The position numbers and the translations under genes are program-made. This document shows positions 7,910 to 16,112 of a stretch of DNA of 64,000 nt, piece by piece. This DNA is from Pseudoalteromonas luteoviolacea NCIMB 1944 (GTDB lineage Bacteria > Pseudomonadota > Gammaproteobacteria > Enterobacterales > Alteromonadaceae): assembly GCF_001625565.1 (NCBI RefSeq), contig NZ_AUXS01000044.1, forward strand, positions 1 to 64,000, given 5' to 3'. Within the stretch, counting starts at the first letter, position 1. Each line of letters begins with the position of its first letter. The notes below the pieces were generated by a model. The model was not told the origin of the DNA and ran no database searches. It saw nothing but the letters and a program-made list of their open reading frames with translations.

Positions 7910-10864
7910 TTATGATTGAATAATTTTATTGATTGGCATTGCGCCAATTACTTGTTTTGTGCCTTTTAAGTAATAAATTGCAGATTCATCGCCCTCATTT
8001 TCACCTAATTTCGTTAGTAAATCTGATGGCGTGTAACTTAAATAAATTGGATGTTGCGGCTCTACAGCAGCACCTTCTAACACCTGTTTACGCAAGCCAA
8101 TGTTTTTAGCTGTAATGCCTTTACTTGGGCTTGTTTCGTCTATTTGATGGTGCTTTTTCGCTGCGTAATCGATGATGCCAGTGTTTCTTAGTAGATTAAG
8201 TGACTCCGTGTAGCAATTTGCAAAGTCGCAGTCTGACTCTTGCCAATCAATCGCATAATCATCAGTGATGGTGAAGTTATCGAAGGTTTCAATATCCATC
8301 ACAACCATCTGCACAAAACGACTATCGCCACGTAGCGACGATTTTTTTAATTTCTTTTTATCACTTGCTTTTTGTTTTTTAATAAAGCGAATAGGGTCAT
8401 GCAATTTAGCCGCGATAACTTTGGCACTTTCTTTTAATGCGGCTAGTAAGTCTTCTTCTACGGCGGCTAGTCCTTGGCTGGATTGATAAAAGCGTTCATA
8501 AAGCTGATAAATTTCGTTGATTGTTAGTGACTGTTCGCTGATATGATTTTGTAAAAATACATACCAAGCATATGCACTGAGATAACTGTTATTACCATTT
8601 AGAAAGCGGGCGCAATTGCACGTAATTTTGCCATTTGATTCTGGAATAACACTTGGCACAGCAACGGTATATTGATTGACAATCTGGCTCTGACCAAATC
8701 GGTCTAAGCGCCCTAGCCGCTGTAAAAAGTTCTCAGCCAAGGTAAATTCACTGGTCATATGCGAGCAGGTAATATTTAGCGCTGCTTGTACTATCGGGCC
8801 ACTTCGCAATACATCAAATTCTTTCGTGCCACCCGCTTTAAAGCTTTCATAAACTTTGTTGAAAATGGCAAGTTTATCCTTTGTTTTAAACTTGCCATGA
8901 AACACAATGGCGTTTTCTGCCGCTTGATTTTGTATAAAAGCTTGTTGCGCAAGAGTTGCCGTATTACTGATAACAATGGTGTTTTTAGGTTGTGTTTTAA
9001 ATAATGGGTTCGTTTCGTTTTGCTGAGATTCATCAAAAAGTTCAAAGTTGATCTGATAGTGACTCGGGTTAAAGCTCGGTATAGATTTAATGTCTTGTTT
9101 ATCGATTTCTAAAATACTCTCAATAAAACTGTAATTAGGCGTTGCTGAAACAAGTAATGTATTGGCGCTACTACTCATTAGTTTTTTCGCTTGAACTAAC
9201 TCCGCGAATAGTAGATTAAACGCAGGCATTGGAATGTATTCATGAAACTCATCAAAAACAATATGACTATTCAAAAAATCCGTAAATGCAGTCACATTGG
9301 TGTGTGTAGTGATGCTATTAATAACCTGATCAATCGTCGTTAATACAATATCACCAGAAAACTCTTGCCCTTGCGGTGTTAGCTCTGATTCACCTTGGTT
9401 ATTAACGTATTTAAACTCCCCTGTGCATATTTCTACTTTGCCAGATGGAAGGTATTCGTTACTGGTTAAGTCTTGGTAAAGGCCTTCACACACTTGTACT
9501 CGTGGACAAACCCAAATAATTTTATTGGCTTCGCTTAATTTTGCCCACTCCAATGCAATTTTAGTTTTACCACACCCTGCTGGGCCATTAAGTACAGCCA
9601 CCTGCTCGACATCTAACAGTTCTTTGGCTGTGGCATTTTGAGCTTGATTGCGCTCACTGTTTGGGTATCTTTGCTCAAACCCTAATAAGCAATCTCGTAT
9701 TTGCTGGGTTAAATTACTTTGCTGTTGAAGTGTTTTTTCAACTAGTAAATCTAAGGTACTCGTTGCGATGTAATTACTGAGATCTTGCACACTTAATGCT
9801 GAGATTTGTCGATCAGCGCTGATCACACATGCCCTTAAAATATTGGCCTTGGCGTTAAGGTTAATGTCTTTGATATAGGGTTGAAACGATTCTTCACATA
9901 CGTATTGCTTATAGTATGGTAAATCTGTATTGCGAAAACCCGATGTTAGGTCTTCATCATATTTTATTGTGCTCTTTGTAAAGTCAGCATTAACTATAGT
10001 ATGAGCATAATTATTATTGATTTCGACGACTTCATTTAGCAGATGCTTGGTATGCTCCACTAATTCTTGCATGCCTTTTTCTTTGTAGATTGCGTTCAGT
10101 TTACGATGCACATCATTAATCTTTACATATTCATCTTTACGTATCGGCTTGGCATGATGCCAATAGACTGTATGTTCAACATATGGGATTAACTTTTTAT
10201 TTGGCAGTACAGGTACTAAATCAATGAACTGACATAACCACAATGAGATTTCATTATGACGAGGGTGTTTTTCAAATGAAAACTTAGCTGTATCAATATG
10301 TAATCCATCTTCTTGCGTTTCTATTTCCTGCTTTTTATTTTTATTGATCGCTTTTTCAAGCCATGCTCTGTATTCAGGATCTAATTTTCCAATATCATGT
10401 AAACAGCCACTCACGAACGCAGCTTGTTTTAACCCGGGTTGGTTGCTCCCGAATAACTGCTCGATTATTAGCGCAGCTAAAGTTCCGACAGCAAAAAGAT
10501 GTTCTGAAAGTAACTGTTTTTGAGTATTTGCATAAACGACTTCTGACATGATTTTTGTTTCATCCATTTTAACATCATTAACTATGGTGTAATTCACAGG
10601 CACCACGCCCTCTAAATTGAACTTGCTTTTATTCCCCACAACCCACAAAAACTGACTGCGAGCGCGGGTTCGAATCCAATGGCAACTTACAGCGGTGCTA
10701 CGACTGGCGGTTTTACGCAGCATCTTTTTAACGGTATCGAGCCCGTCTTGGGTGATCACGGTTTGCCATGTGTTATCCCCAATACGGTTGGCGAAGGCAT
10801 CAAGTACCCGTCTGGTTTTCTTGAGGGCGTTTTTCTCACATTGAGACACAAATGTGACCATCAT
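7910..10864 (-). CDS. cas3: Cas2-3 fusion (adaptation subunit plus HD nuclease-helicase)
   Basis: The type I-F hallmark fusion, 984 residues. Residues 1-95 are Cas2-like (VTFVSQCEKNALKKTRRVL, SCHWIRTRARSQFLWVVG) and would join Cas1 in spacer integration. The HD nuclease follows, with H156-D157 in CLHDIGK and further histidines in EKHPRH and VYWHHAKP. The superfamily 2 helicase has Walker A K433 in GPAGCGKT, the DEFH box at D538-E539, an SAT motif (LLVSATPN) and motif VI QRLGRLDR at 715-722. A C-terminal domain completes it. The start overlaps the end of cas1 by 4 bp. All catalytic motifs look intact. Confidence 0.96.
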   Translation of the reverse strand: MMVTFVSQCEKNALKKTRRVLDAFANRIGDNTWQTVITQDGLDTVKKMLRKTASRSTAVSCHWIRTRARSQFLWVVGNKSKFNLEGVVPVNYTIVNDVKMDETKIMSEVVYANTQKQLLSEHLFAVGTLAALIIEQLFGSNQPGLKQAAFVSGCLHDIGKLDPEYRAWLEKAINKNKKQEIETQEDGLHIDTAKFSFEKHPRHNEISLWLCQFIDLVPVLPNKKLIPYVEHTVYWHHAKPIRKDEYVKINDVHRKLNAIYKEKGMQELVEHTKHLLNEVVEINNNYAHTIVNADFTKSTIKYDEDLTSGFRNTDLPYYKQYVCEESFQPYIKDINLNAKANILRACVISADRQISALSVQDLSNYIATSTLDLLVEKTLQQQSNLTQQIRDCLLGFEQRYPNSERNQAQNATAKELLDVEQVAVLNGPAGCGKTKIALEWAKLSEANKIIWVCPRVQVCEGLYQDLTSNEYLPSGKVEICTGEFKYVNNQGESELTPQGQEFSGDIVLTTIDQVINSITTHTNVTAFTDFLNSHIVFDEFHEYIPMPAFNLLFAELVQAKKLMSSSANTLLVSATPNYSFIESILEIDKQDIKSIPSFNPSHYQINFELFDESQQNETNPLFKTQPKNTIVISNTATLAQQAFIQNQAAENAIVFHGKFKTKDKLAIFNKVYESFKAGGTKEFDVLRSGPIVQAALNITCSHMTSEFTLAENFLQRLGRLDRFGQSQIVNQYTVAVPSVIPESNGKITCNCARFLNGNNSYLSAYAWYVFLQNHISEQSLTINEIYQLYERFYQSSQGLAAVEEDLLAALKESAKVIAAKLHDPIRFIKKQKASDKKKLKKSSLRGDSRFVQMVVMDIETFDNFTITDDYAIDWQESDCDFANCYTESLNLLRNTGIIDYAAKKHHQIDETSPSKGITAKNIGLRKQVLEGAAVEPQHPIYLSYTPSDLLTKLGENEGDESAIYYLKGTKQVIGAMPINKIIQS

Positions 10865-11874
10865 AAGGAGTCACCTTTTTGGCTGTTTTCAATTTCTGCA
10901 ACTTGCTCTTCACTGAGATCTTGAAGCGCCACTTGCTTTACTTGTTCGAACATATAATCCAGTGCTTTATGGTCGGTAAACGCTTGTAGGATTTGCTGGC
11001 GAAACTCTTGTTCAGTGGCATTTTCTTTGGCACAAATGAATGCCCAAGGCAGTACAAGCGCGTCTTTAATTAAATCAGCAATGTCGAACACCAATGCTCC
11101 ACGGCGAGTTTTGCCATGCATCACTGCGAAGCCATGGGGAATGCCTAACACCCACAAAGTGCAGGCAGCCAAGCCATAAGCGAGATAATTGCCATGGTTT
11201 AAAAAGTCATTGGCTTTGCCAATATCTACAGATTTTGATGACTGATGCTGGCGCTTAAAACCATCGCAATTGGTGGTATTGGCTGCATATTTATAAAGCA
11301 CTTTGGTGAGCTGTGCTTCTGTGAGCAATAACGTCTGAGAATTGGTCGCGGCCTCCGTTCGTGTGAAAAACGTATCCAATGCAGTTTGAATGGCCTTATC
11401 GCCAAAGTTAAAGCCCTCTCCTTTTAATTCTCGGTCTTTTTGCCAAACTAGCTTTAAAAACGCGATCCGAGCCTGTTGAAAACGTTTTGCAGCATCCAAG
11501 CGCTTTTCATCATTAAACCAGAATCCCATCCAGCCTTGGAGGTACTCTGTGGGGCGATATTCGTTTTGCGGTGTCATCCATTCAATTTCAGAGCCCATAT
11601 ACAAAGGCGTTGCGCCACCACCACAAAAACCGACCAATACACCTGCTTGAGCAAGCATGCGCATCGCCGCTTGGGTAATGGAAGTGCCATTACCCAATAA
11701 AATCACAGTGGTATTGGCAATCGGAATATTAAAATAGAGGTTCTCGTTAGTGGCCTCAGTCAAATATAAAACGCGGCCATCTTTTTGCATTACTCGGCAG
11801 TATTCTAGATAAAATAAATTGGCACGTTTTGAATGCAATATGGCTTTTAAATCGCTTGGGCTTAAGTCTTCCAT
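10861..11874 (-). CDS. cas1: Cas1 integrase (type I-F)
   Basis: Integrates new spacers at the leader-repeat junction. It has 337 residues, typical of I-F Cas1. The metal-binding residues are E186 (LTEAQLTK), H253 (VMHGKT) and D264/D267 (VFDIADLIKD), aligning with the known I-F catalytic set. The GGGATPLYM and EYRPTEYLQGW segments are also typical. The start has an AAGGAAG stretch upstream. It is the first gene of the cas operon, 98 bp from the stop of the WYL regulator, so it could have its own promoter in that gap. Confidence 0.96.
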   Translation of the reverse strand: MEDLSPSDLKAILHSKRANLFYLEYCRVMQKDGRVLYLTEATNENLYFNIPIANTTVILLGNGTSITQAAMRMLAQAGVLVGFCGGGATPLYMGSEIEWMTPQNEYRPTEYLQGWMGFWFNDEKRLDAAKRFQQARIAFLKLVWQKDRELKGEGFNFGDKAIQTALDTFFTRTEAATNSQTLLLTEAQLTKVLYKYAANTTNCDGFKRQHQSSKSVDIGKANDFLNHGNYLAYGLAACTLWVLGIPHGFAVMHGKTRRGALVFDIADLIKDALVLPWAFICAKENATEQEFRQQILQAFTDHKALDYMFEQVKQVALQDLSEEQVAEIENSQKGDSL

Positions 11875-11972
11875 CGTCTTCCACTTCCTTTGGGTTTAGA
11901 CATAACGTACTTTTATCTATGCGCGGCTTCAATGCTGCACGTTTTACCAGTTAAATTTTTTACAGGTGGTGT

Positions 11973-12803
11973 TTAGTTCCAAAGGAGCTTTTGCTTTCTC
12001 AGTGCTCGATAGCAATCGGGGTCCATCACAATTTGCTGCGCTTCTGGGCTGGGGTGCTGTACGTCTAAGCGGAGAATGCTTATCAAATAATTAAGCAGCG
12101 CTGCATTGGTTTTGAGCTGCTTCTTGTTGCCATTCATATCAAAATCATGGGCAATGACTTGCTGGGCATATTCGCTTAAACGCGGATCAGGCATGATGGT
12201 TAAGATCACCTCTTGTTGCCATGCTTCATCATCTTGTTTGTACTTTTGCGCTTTGCATTTAAATTCCGGAGATGCAGATAAAATACGAGATAAAGAAAAG
12301 TCTCTAAACCCTTTAGCATCTTCGCAATAGGCCCTTAAGTGATAACGAAGCCCTGAGTTAACAAGTGTATGAGGGCGAATAATACGCTCCGTTTCTCCAC
12401 CGTCTTTTATCGACTGATAACGAATATCAAGCACACTTTGCCGACGACAAGCGTTTAATATGGGCCGTAAAATGGTGGGGTTTAATTTTCTATGAGGTAA
12501 AGGCAGAGTCGCAATCGTTGAGGTACTTAAGTTGTGTACATACTGCTCGCCAATTAAGTTGGCATATTCGGTAAAGTCTTGGGAAATATAATTCGGTGTA
12601 AAGGGGGTTGCCAATACATAGGCTTTTTCCGACTCGCTGTAATTTGCATCGATTTGATAACGCGCTATAAAGTCATTTAGATAACGTCTTGCACTGGGTC
12701 TGGATAGTTTAAATTTATCTTGAAACGTACCTGTTTGGATCTCACCTTGCCAAAACAACACCGCCTCAATATATCTAAAGTATTGCTCTTCCTTAGCTTG
12801 CAT
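11973..12803 (-). CDS. WYL-domain transcriptional regulator, probable cas-operon regulator
   Basis: A 276-residue protein with an N-terminal winged helix (about residues 5-60; the recognition region is near KFKLSRPSARRYLNDFI), a central WYL-type domain (about 115-185, ending FRDFSLSRI) and a C-terminal WCX-like extension. Size and order match the BrxR/CapW group of defence-island regulators, which repress their operons. It lies directly upstream of cas1 in the same direction. Which ligand releases it, and whether it represses cas1, is inference. No clear operator was recognised in the 98-bp gap before cas1 or in its own upstream region. Confidence 0.8.
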   Translation of the reverse strand: MQAKEEQYFRYIEAVLFWQGEIQTGTFQDKFKLSRPSARRYLNDFIARYQIDANYSESEKAYVLATPFTPNYISQDFTEYANLIGEQYVHNLSTSTIATLPLPHRKLNPTILRPILNACRRQSVLDIRYQSIKDGGETERIIRPHTLVNSGLRYHLRAYCEDAKGFRDFSLSRILSASPEFKCKAQKYKQDDEAWQQEVILTIMPDPRLSEYAQQVIAHDFDMNGNKKQLKTNAALLNYLISILRLDVQHPSPEAQQIVMDPDCYRALRKQKLLWN

Positions 12804-13201
12804 ATGCCACTTTTAGTAAACTTAACGTGAAATAAATGTATCAAATGAAAATATGAAAGTCATTGATCAGCGACAAGATGATGTTCAAACACACAACCTT
12901 AGCTCAGCAAAAGTAATGCAATGCCGAAAGTACCACTTATTTATTCGCTGTTATTTTTGCTCACCTAAATAGTCTTTAAAACATGGATTCCGAGGCAAGC
13001 TCGGAATGACGGCTGTCAGTATCCATTTGCTTGGAGGCTTCGAGATTTCCCTCATCTAGGCTGCGTGAATGGCTGTGAAGCGAAGTATGTAGCTAACACA
13101 GAGCTGAAATCCATCCATGGAGCTTGGTCACATTGGCCATCCATGACCTTATTCTAAGCGACTCATGCCTTGCGCTACGAAACTTCGTTTCGGTCACTCA
13201 T
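12804..13201. other. Intergenic region between the WYL gene and array 3
   Basis: About 400 bp without a gene. It should hold the promoter of the WYL gene (minus strand, near 12804-12900). It contains one dispersed-repeat palindrome, TTCCGAGGCAAGCTCGGAA, near 12988-13007. A 28-bp sequence at 13053-13080 (CATCTAGG...TGTGAAG) resembles a decayed CRISPR repeat, but it is 149 bp from the first array-3 repeat and so not in the 60-bp register. Confidence 0.5.
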
Positions 13202-14010
13202 CATCTAAGCTGCCTGTATGGCAGTGAACATATAGTTGGCTCGATATACAAAGATTATTCATTTCTAAGCAGCCTGTACGGCAGTGAACCTTGCAACATG
13301 TTGTGCAACTCAAGGTCATCATTTCTAAGCTGCCTGTACGGCAGTGAACGGTATTGTATTGCGTACGATTGGTAGCGACTTTTTCTAAGCTGCCTGTACG
13401 GCAGTGAACCTCACATGATCTGTTAGAGGACGCACATCATCTTTCTAAGCTGCCTGTACGGCAGTGAACTTGAGCAAAAACACAAAAACGTATGTAACAA
13501 CTTTCTAAGCTGCCTGTACGGCAGTGAACTCAAAATTTTGATTGCCAAATTAGCTGTCAGATTTCTAAGCTGCCTGTACGGCAGTGAACTCAAAATTTTG
13601 ATTGCCAAATTAGCTGTCAGATTTCTAAGCTGCCTGTACGGCAGTGAACTGGGGTCTGGCTTATTTTCAGCCTTGCTTTCATTTCTAAGCTGCCTGTACG
13701 GCAGTGAACAGGCACTACTGTACAAATGCACTTATGGGGTATTTCTAAGCTGCCTGTACGGCAGTGAACTGCTCTGCAACGCAGCCAATTGTCTAGATAA
13801 ATTTCTAAGCTGCCTGTACGGCAGTGAACCAAATTTAAGGCGGCGATTTACGCGGATTTTGGTTTCTAAGCTGCCTGTACGGCAGTGAACACTTTTTACT
13901 CACATTAAATAAATCGGACATATTTCTAAGCTGCCTGTACGGCAGTGAACAAACGGATTATCTTCGCCTTGGATCCACTCAATTTCTAAGCTGCCTGTAC
14001 GGCAGTGAAC
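13202..14010 (-). CRISPR. CRISPR array 3 (type I-F, 14 repeats, 13 spacers)
   Basis: Repeats start at 13202, 13262 and then each 60 bp to 13802, followed by 13863, 13923 and 13983. The repeat is the array-2 type (minus-strand loop GTACA, 3' end CTTAGAAA). The leader-distal repeat at 13202 is mutated at both its start and loop, and the 13262 copy has a stem change. Spacers 13530-13561 and 13590-13621 are identical, a duplicated repeat-spacer unit. The leader is on the right at 14011. Confidence 0.97.
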
Positions 14011-14159
14011 TATAAGATAAATGAAAAAAGATAAGTTGCAACAAACTAACAAGGTAAAAAGCCCATTTTTACCTTGTTAAAAACATATAATTTTAACTCT
14101 TTGTATTCTATAAAAATTTTAAAAGAGCAAAAATAGAAGGTAAAACTCCTCTTTAATTG
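14011..14159 (-). promoter_or_regulatory. Leader of CRISPR array 3
   Basis: Begins TATAAGATAAATGAAAAAAG and continues with the AAGGTAAA...TTTACCTT element, as for arrays 1 and 2. The distal half has diverged more (AAAACATATAATTTTAACTC). It is the start of the right copy of the duplicated block. Confidence 0.85.
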
Positions 14160-14331
14160 ATTAAAAATGAGACACACGCTCTTTTCGGTCTTTTCGGTCT
14201 TTTCAATGCATTTAACATTGTTACATGTAGATTTTATTTGAACAATTTACCCGTTGCATTTGACCAGCAGTACCCTAAATACCACGCTGCTCACCGTCAT
14301 CCTGATGAAAATCAGGATCCAACTTTTGCAG

Positions 14332-14359
14332 TTTCGTAACTACCTACATGGCTGTGAAC
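14332..14359 (-). CRISPR. Decayed terminal repeat of array 4
   Basis: In exact 60-bp register with the first clear repeat at 14392, matching the consensus at roughly 20 of 28 positions. It is nearly identical to the decayed repeat before array 2 (4024-4051), showing that the trailing ends of arrays 2 and 4 share one ancestor. Confidence 0.75.
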
Positions 14360-14391
14360 ATTTTCATTGCACTAGGTTTCGACCACAAGGT

Positions 14392-15199
14392 TTTCTAAGC
14401 CGCCTATTCGGCAGTGAAGTTTCGCATTGTTCTGCGATTGTTTGATATAAATCTCTAAGCTGCCTATGCGGCAGTGAAGTTTGGGATTGTTGAGGCGCAA
14501 AACCGCCTTGTTTTCTAAGCTGCCTATTCGGCAGTGAAGTTTTGGTGGCATTACCGCAGTCGTTAATTACTTTTCTAAGCTGCCTATTCGGCAGTGAAGG
14601 CAAATGCGCTGAACGAAAAAAGCAGCACAAATTTCTAAGCTGCCTATGCGGCAGTGAAGCGGGCATGCATTGCCTAGTTCAATATATTGATTTTCTAAGC
14701 TGCCTATGCGGCAGTGAAGTCTGATAGTCGTTGAGGTTCCTGCCAGCCGTCTTTCTAAGCTGCCTATGCGGCAGTGAAGGAATAGCCCACGTGCTGGCCC
14801 ATGCTTTTACCTTTCTAAGCTGCCTATTCGGCAGTGAAGGTCGATGGTTCGACGGTTGTCGCTCGCCCAATTTTCTAAGCTGCCTATTCGGCAGTGAAGG
14901 GCCAAGGGCGAAAGTTGGTTACAGCGAAACTTTTCTAAGCTGCCTATTCGGCAGTGAAGATTGAAGCGCTCACAGACAAAGTGCAATCAATTTTCTAAGC
15001 TGCCTATTCGGCAGTGAAGTTTATAAGCAAGGCACTAACGAACCAGTTCTTTTTCTAAGCTGCCTATTCGGCAGTGAAGAAGATGGTGATAAAGGCGAAG
15101 ACGGTGAAGATTTTCTAAGCTGCCTATTCGGCAGTGAAGTGGCTTATGTTACATATGAGGAGATATATAAGTTTCTAAGCTGCCTATTCGGCAGTGAAG
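14392..15199 (-). CRISPR. CRISPR array 4 (divergent I-F repeat, 14 repeats, 13 spacers)
   Basis: Repeats start every 60 bp from 14392 to 15172. The stem CTGCC/GGCAG and the 3' end CTTAGAAA are unchanged, but on the minus strand the repeat begins with C rather than G and the loop is GAATA (or GCATA in copies 14452, 14632, 14692 and 14752). The sequence that Cas6f must read is therefore kept while the loop and first base differ from arrays 1-3. The leader is also unlike theirs. One spacer, 15080-15111, would encode a Gly-Asp/Glu-rich collagen-like stretch. Confidence 0.95.
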
Positions 15200-15360
15200 T
15201 ATTGATTTTTAGCACAAAAAGTATGAATTACAAACACATACTTTGCTATCAGTAAAAATACCTTATTTTTTAAGGAGACTATAACTTGTTGATTTTTAAA
15301 GCCTCAGCATTATCGAAAAATAAAAGGGTATTTTTCCTTTTTTAAACAGCAAGGAGAATA
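15200..15360 (-). promoter_or_regulatory. Leader of CRISPR array 4 (distinct type)
   Basis: AT-rich sequence abutting the last repeat. It begins TATTGATTTTTAGC, unlike the TATAAGATAAATG of arrays 1-3. It contains a perfect 8-bp inverted repeat AAAGTATG (15218-15225) / CATACTTT (15237-15244). From 15361 to 15474 no further feature is visible. Confidence 0.65.
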
Positions 15361-15474
15361 ATTGTGGTATTTACTTGATGTACTTAACTTCAAAAGTACC
15401 AAAAACCACTACTTTTCAGGTTTATTTCAACATATGAGGTCGTGAAGCGACCTCATAGACTCGTGACACTTATT

Positions 15475-15756
15475 TTATTTATTTGCGCAGTTTCTCGTAC
15501 AACTTGTAAGATATGCACGGCAGTTTTTCCAAGGTGGTGCCCATTTAACACAGGCTTCATACTCATATTGACATCTATCTGTACAGGCATTTGAAGGAGT
15601 TAACAGGCCCAAAATGTTTGTGTTAGCCGTATAAGTTGCCGATGTTATCCCATCAATAGTGGCCGTTTGACTTGGAGTTGCCGCTTGAGTATCTGCGGCA
15701 ATCGCCGCGACACTTATACCTAAACAGCTGATCACTGTCAGTAGCATTTTCTTCAT
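15475..15756 (-). CDS. Small secreted Cys-rich protein
   Basis: A 93-residue precursor not recognised as a known family. Residues 1-21 are a clear Sec signal peptide (MKKMLLTVISCLG, ending AIAA). A Thr/Ala/Ser-rich middle leads to a C-terminal block with six cysteines in about 35 residues (CTDRC, EAC, KNC, TSC, RNC) and a WAPPW turn, consistent with three disulfides. The start has an AAGGAAAAG ribosome site. It lies between the leader of array 4 and an ABC exporter pair on the same strand, 356 bp after the exporter stop, so it may have its own promoter. A peptide toxin, a pheromone or a periplasmic structural peptide are all possible. Confidence 0.7.
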   Translation of the reverse strand: MKKMLLTVISCLGISVAAIAADTQAATPSQTATIDGITSATYTANTNILGLLTPSNACTDRCQYEYEACVKWAPPWKNCRAYLTSCTRNCANK

Positions 15757-16112
15757 TCGCTTTTCCTTGAATATCTAGTTGAATAAACACTTGAAAATTG
15801 ACGCTACAAAAAACACACAAAATTAACAATTGAGTTATTTTCAATCACACTACTTTTTTGCACCTTCAATGCGATAAACAGTTTTAAAATACCTGGTTAA
15901 ATTCGACGGTTTAACACCGCATTCAAAGGCAACAACCTTAAAATAGACCTTGGATTTATAAAATAAAAACCTCGCGAAAAATCCATCAAAGTTTTTGGTA
16001 CAATTGTTATATTTCCCAAGTTGTTAAAGAACGTTGTGACACCTGTATAAATGCAGCTGGCAACACAAAAAAAGTGATTTTTTTTAACAGTGAAACTAGC
16101 CGTCAACCCCCT
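15757..16112. other. Intergenic region upstream of the Cys-rich protein gene
   Basis: 356 bp without a convincing gene; a 69-codon frame on the minus strand has no ribosome site and no family features. It presumably holds the promoter of the Cys-rich gene. No strong terminator follows the exporter stop codon on the minus strand, so read-through from the exporter is possible. Confidence 0.4.

Larger units (their letters stand above)
14011..14391. repeat. Right copy of ~370-bp direct duplication
   Basis: Same order as 3714-4083: leader, linker with a dispersed-repeat palindrome, a decayed repeat at 14332-14359 and its 32-bp spacer at 14360-14391. It is in direct orientation relative to the left copy, with roughly 10.3 kb between equivalent points. 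The spacers beside the decayed repeats (4052-4083 and 14360-14391) differ at only a few positions. Confidence 0.85.

Noticed and set aside
8791..9045. 84-codon frame within cas2-3 and other overlapping frames inside cas genes
   Set aside because: They are alternate-frame readings of the conserved Cas2-3 coding sequence and show no independent features.
13124..14964. Open frames through arrays 3 and 4
   Set aside because: Same artefact of the 60-bp repeat period; the frames cover the arrays only.
14392..15199. Divergent array 4 as the guide array of a Tn7-like CRISPR transposon (type I-F3)
   Set aside because: No tniQ, tnsA, tnsB or tnsC gene is near, and the cas operon has Cas1 and Cas2-3, which I-F3 lacks.
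15897..16106. 69-codon minus-strand frame upstream of the Cys-rich gene
   Set aside because: No ribosome site and no recognisable feature; more likely a promoter and leader region.
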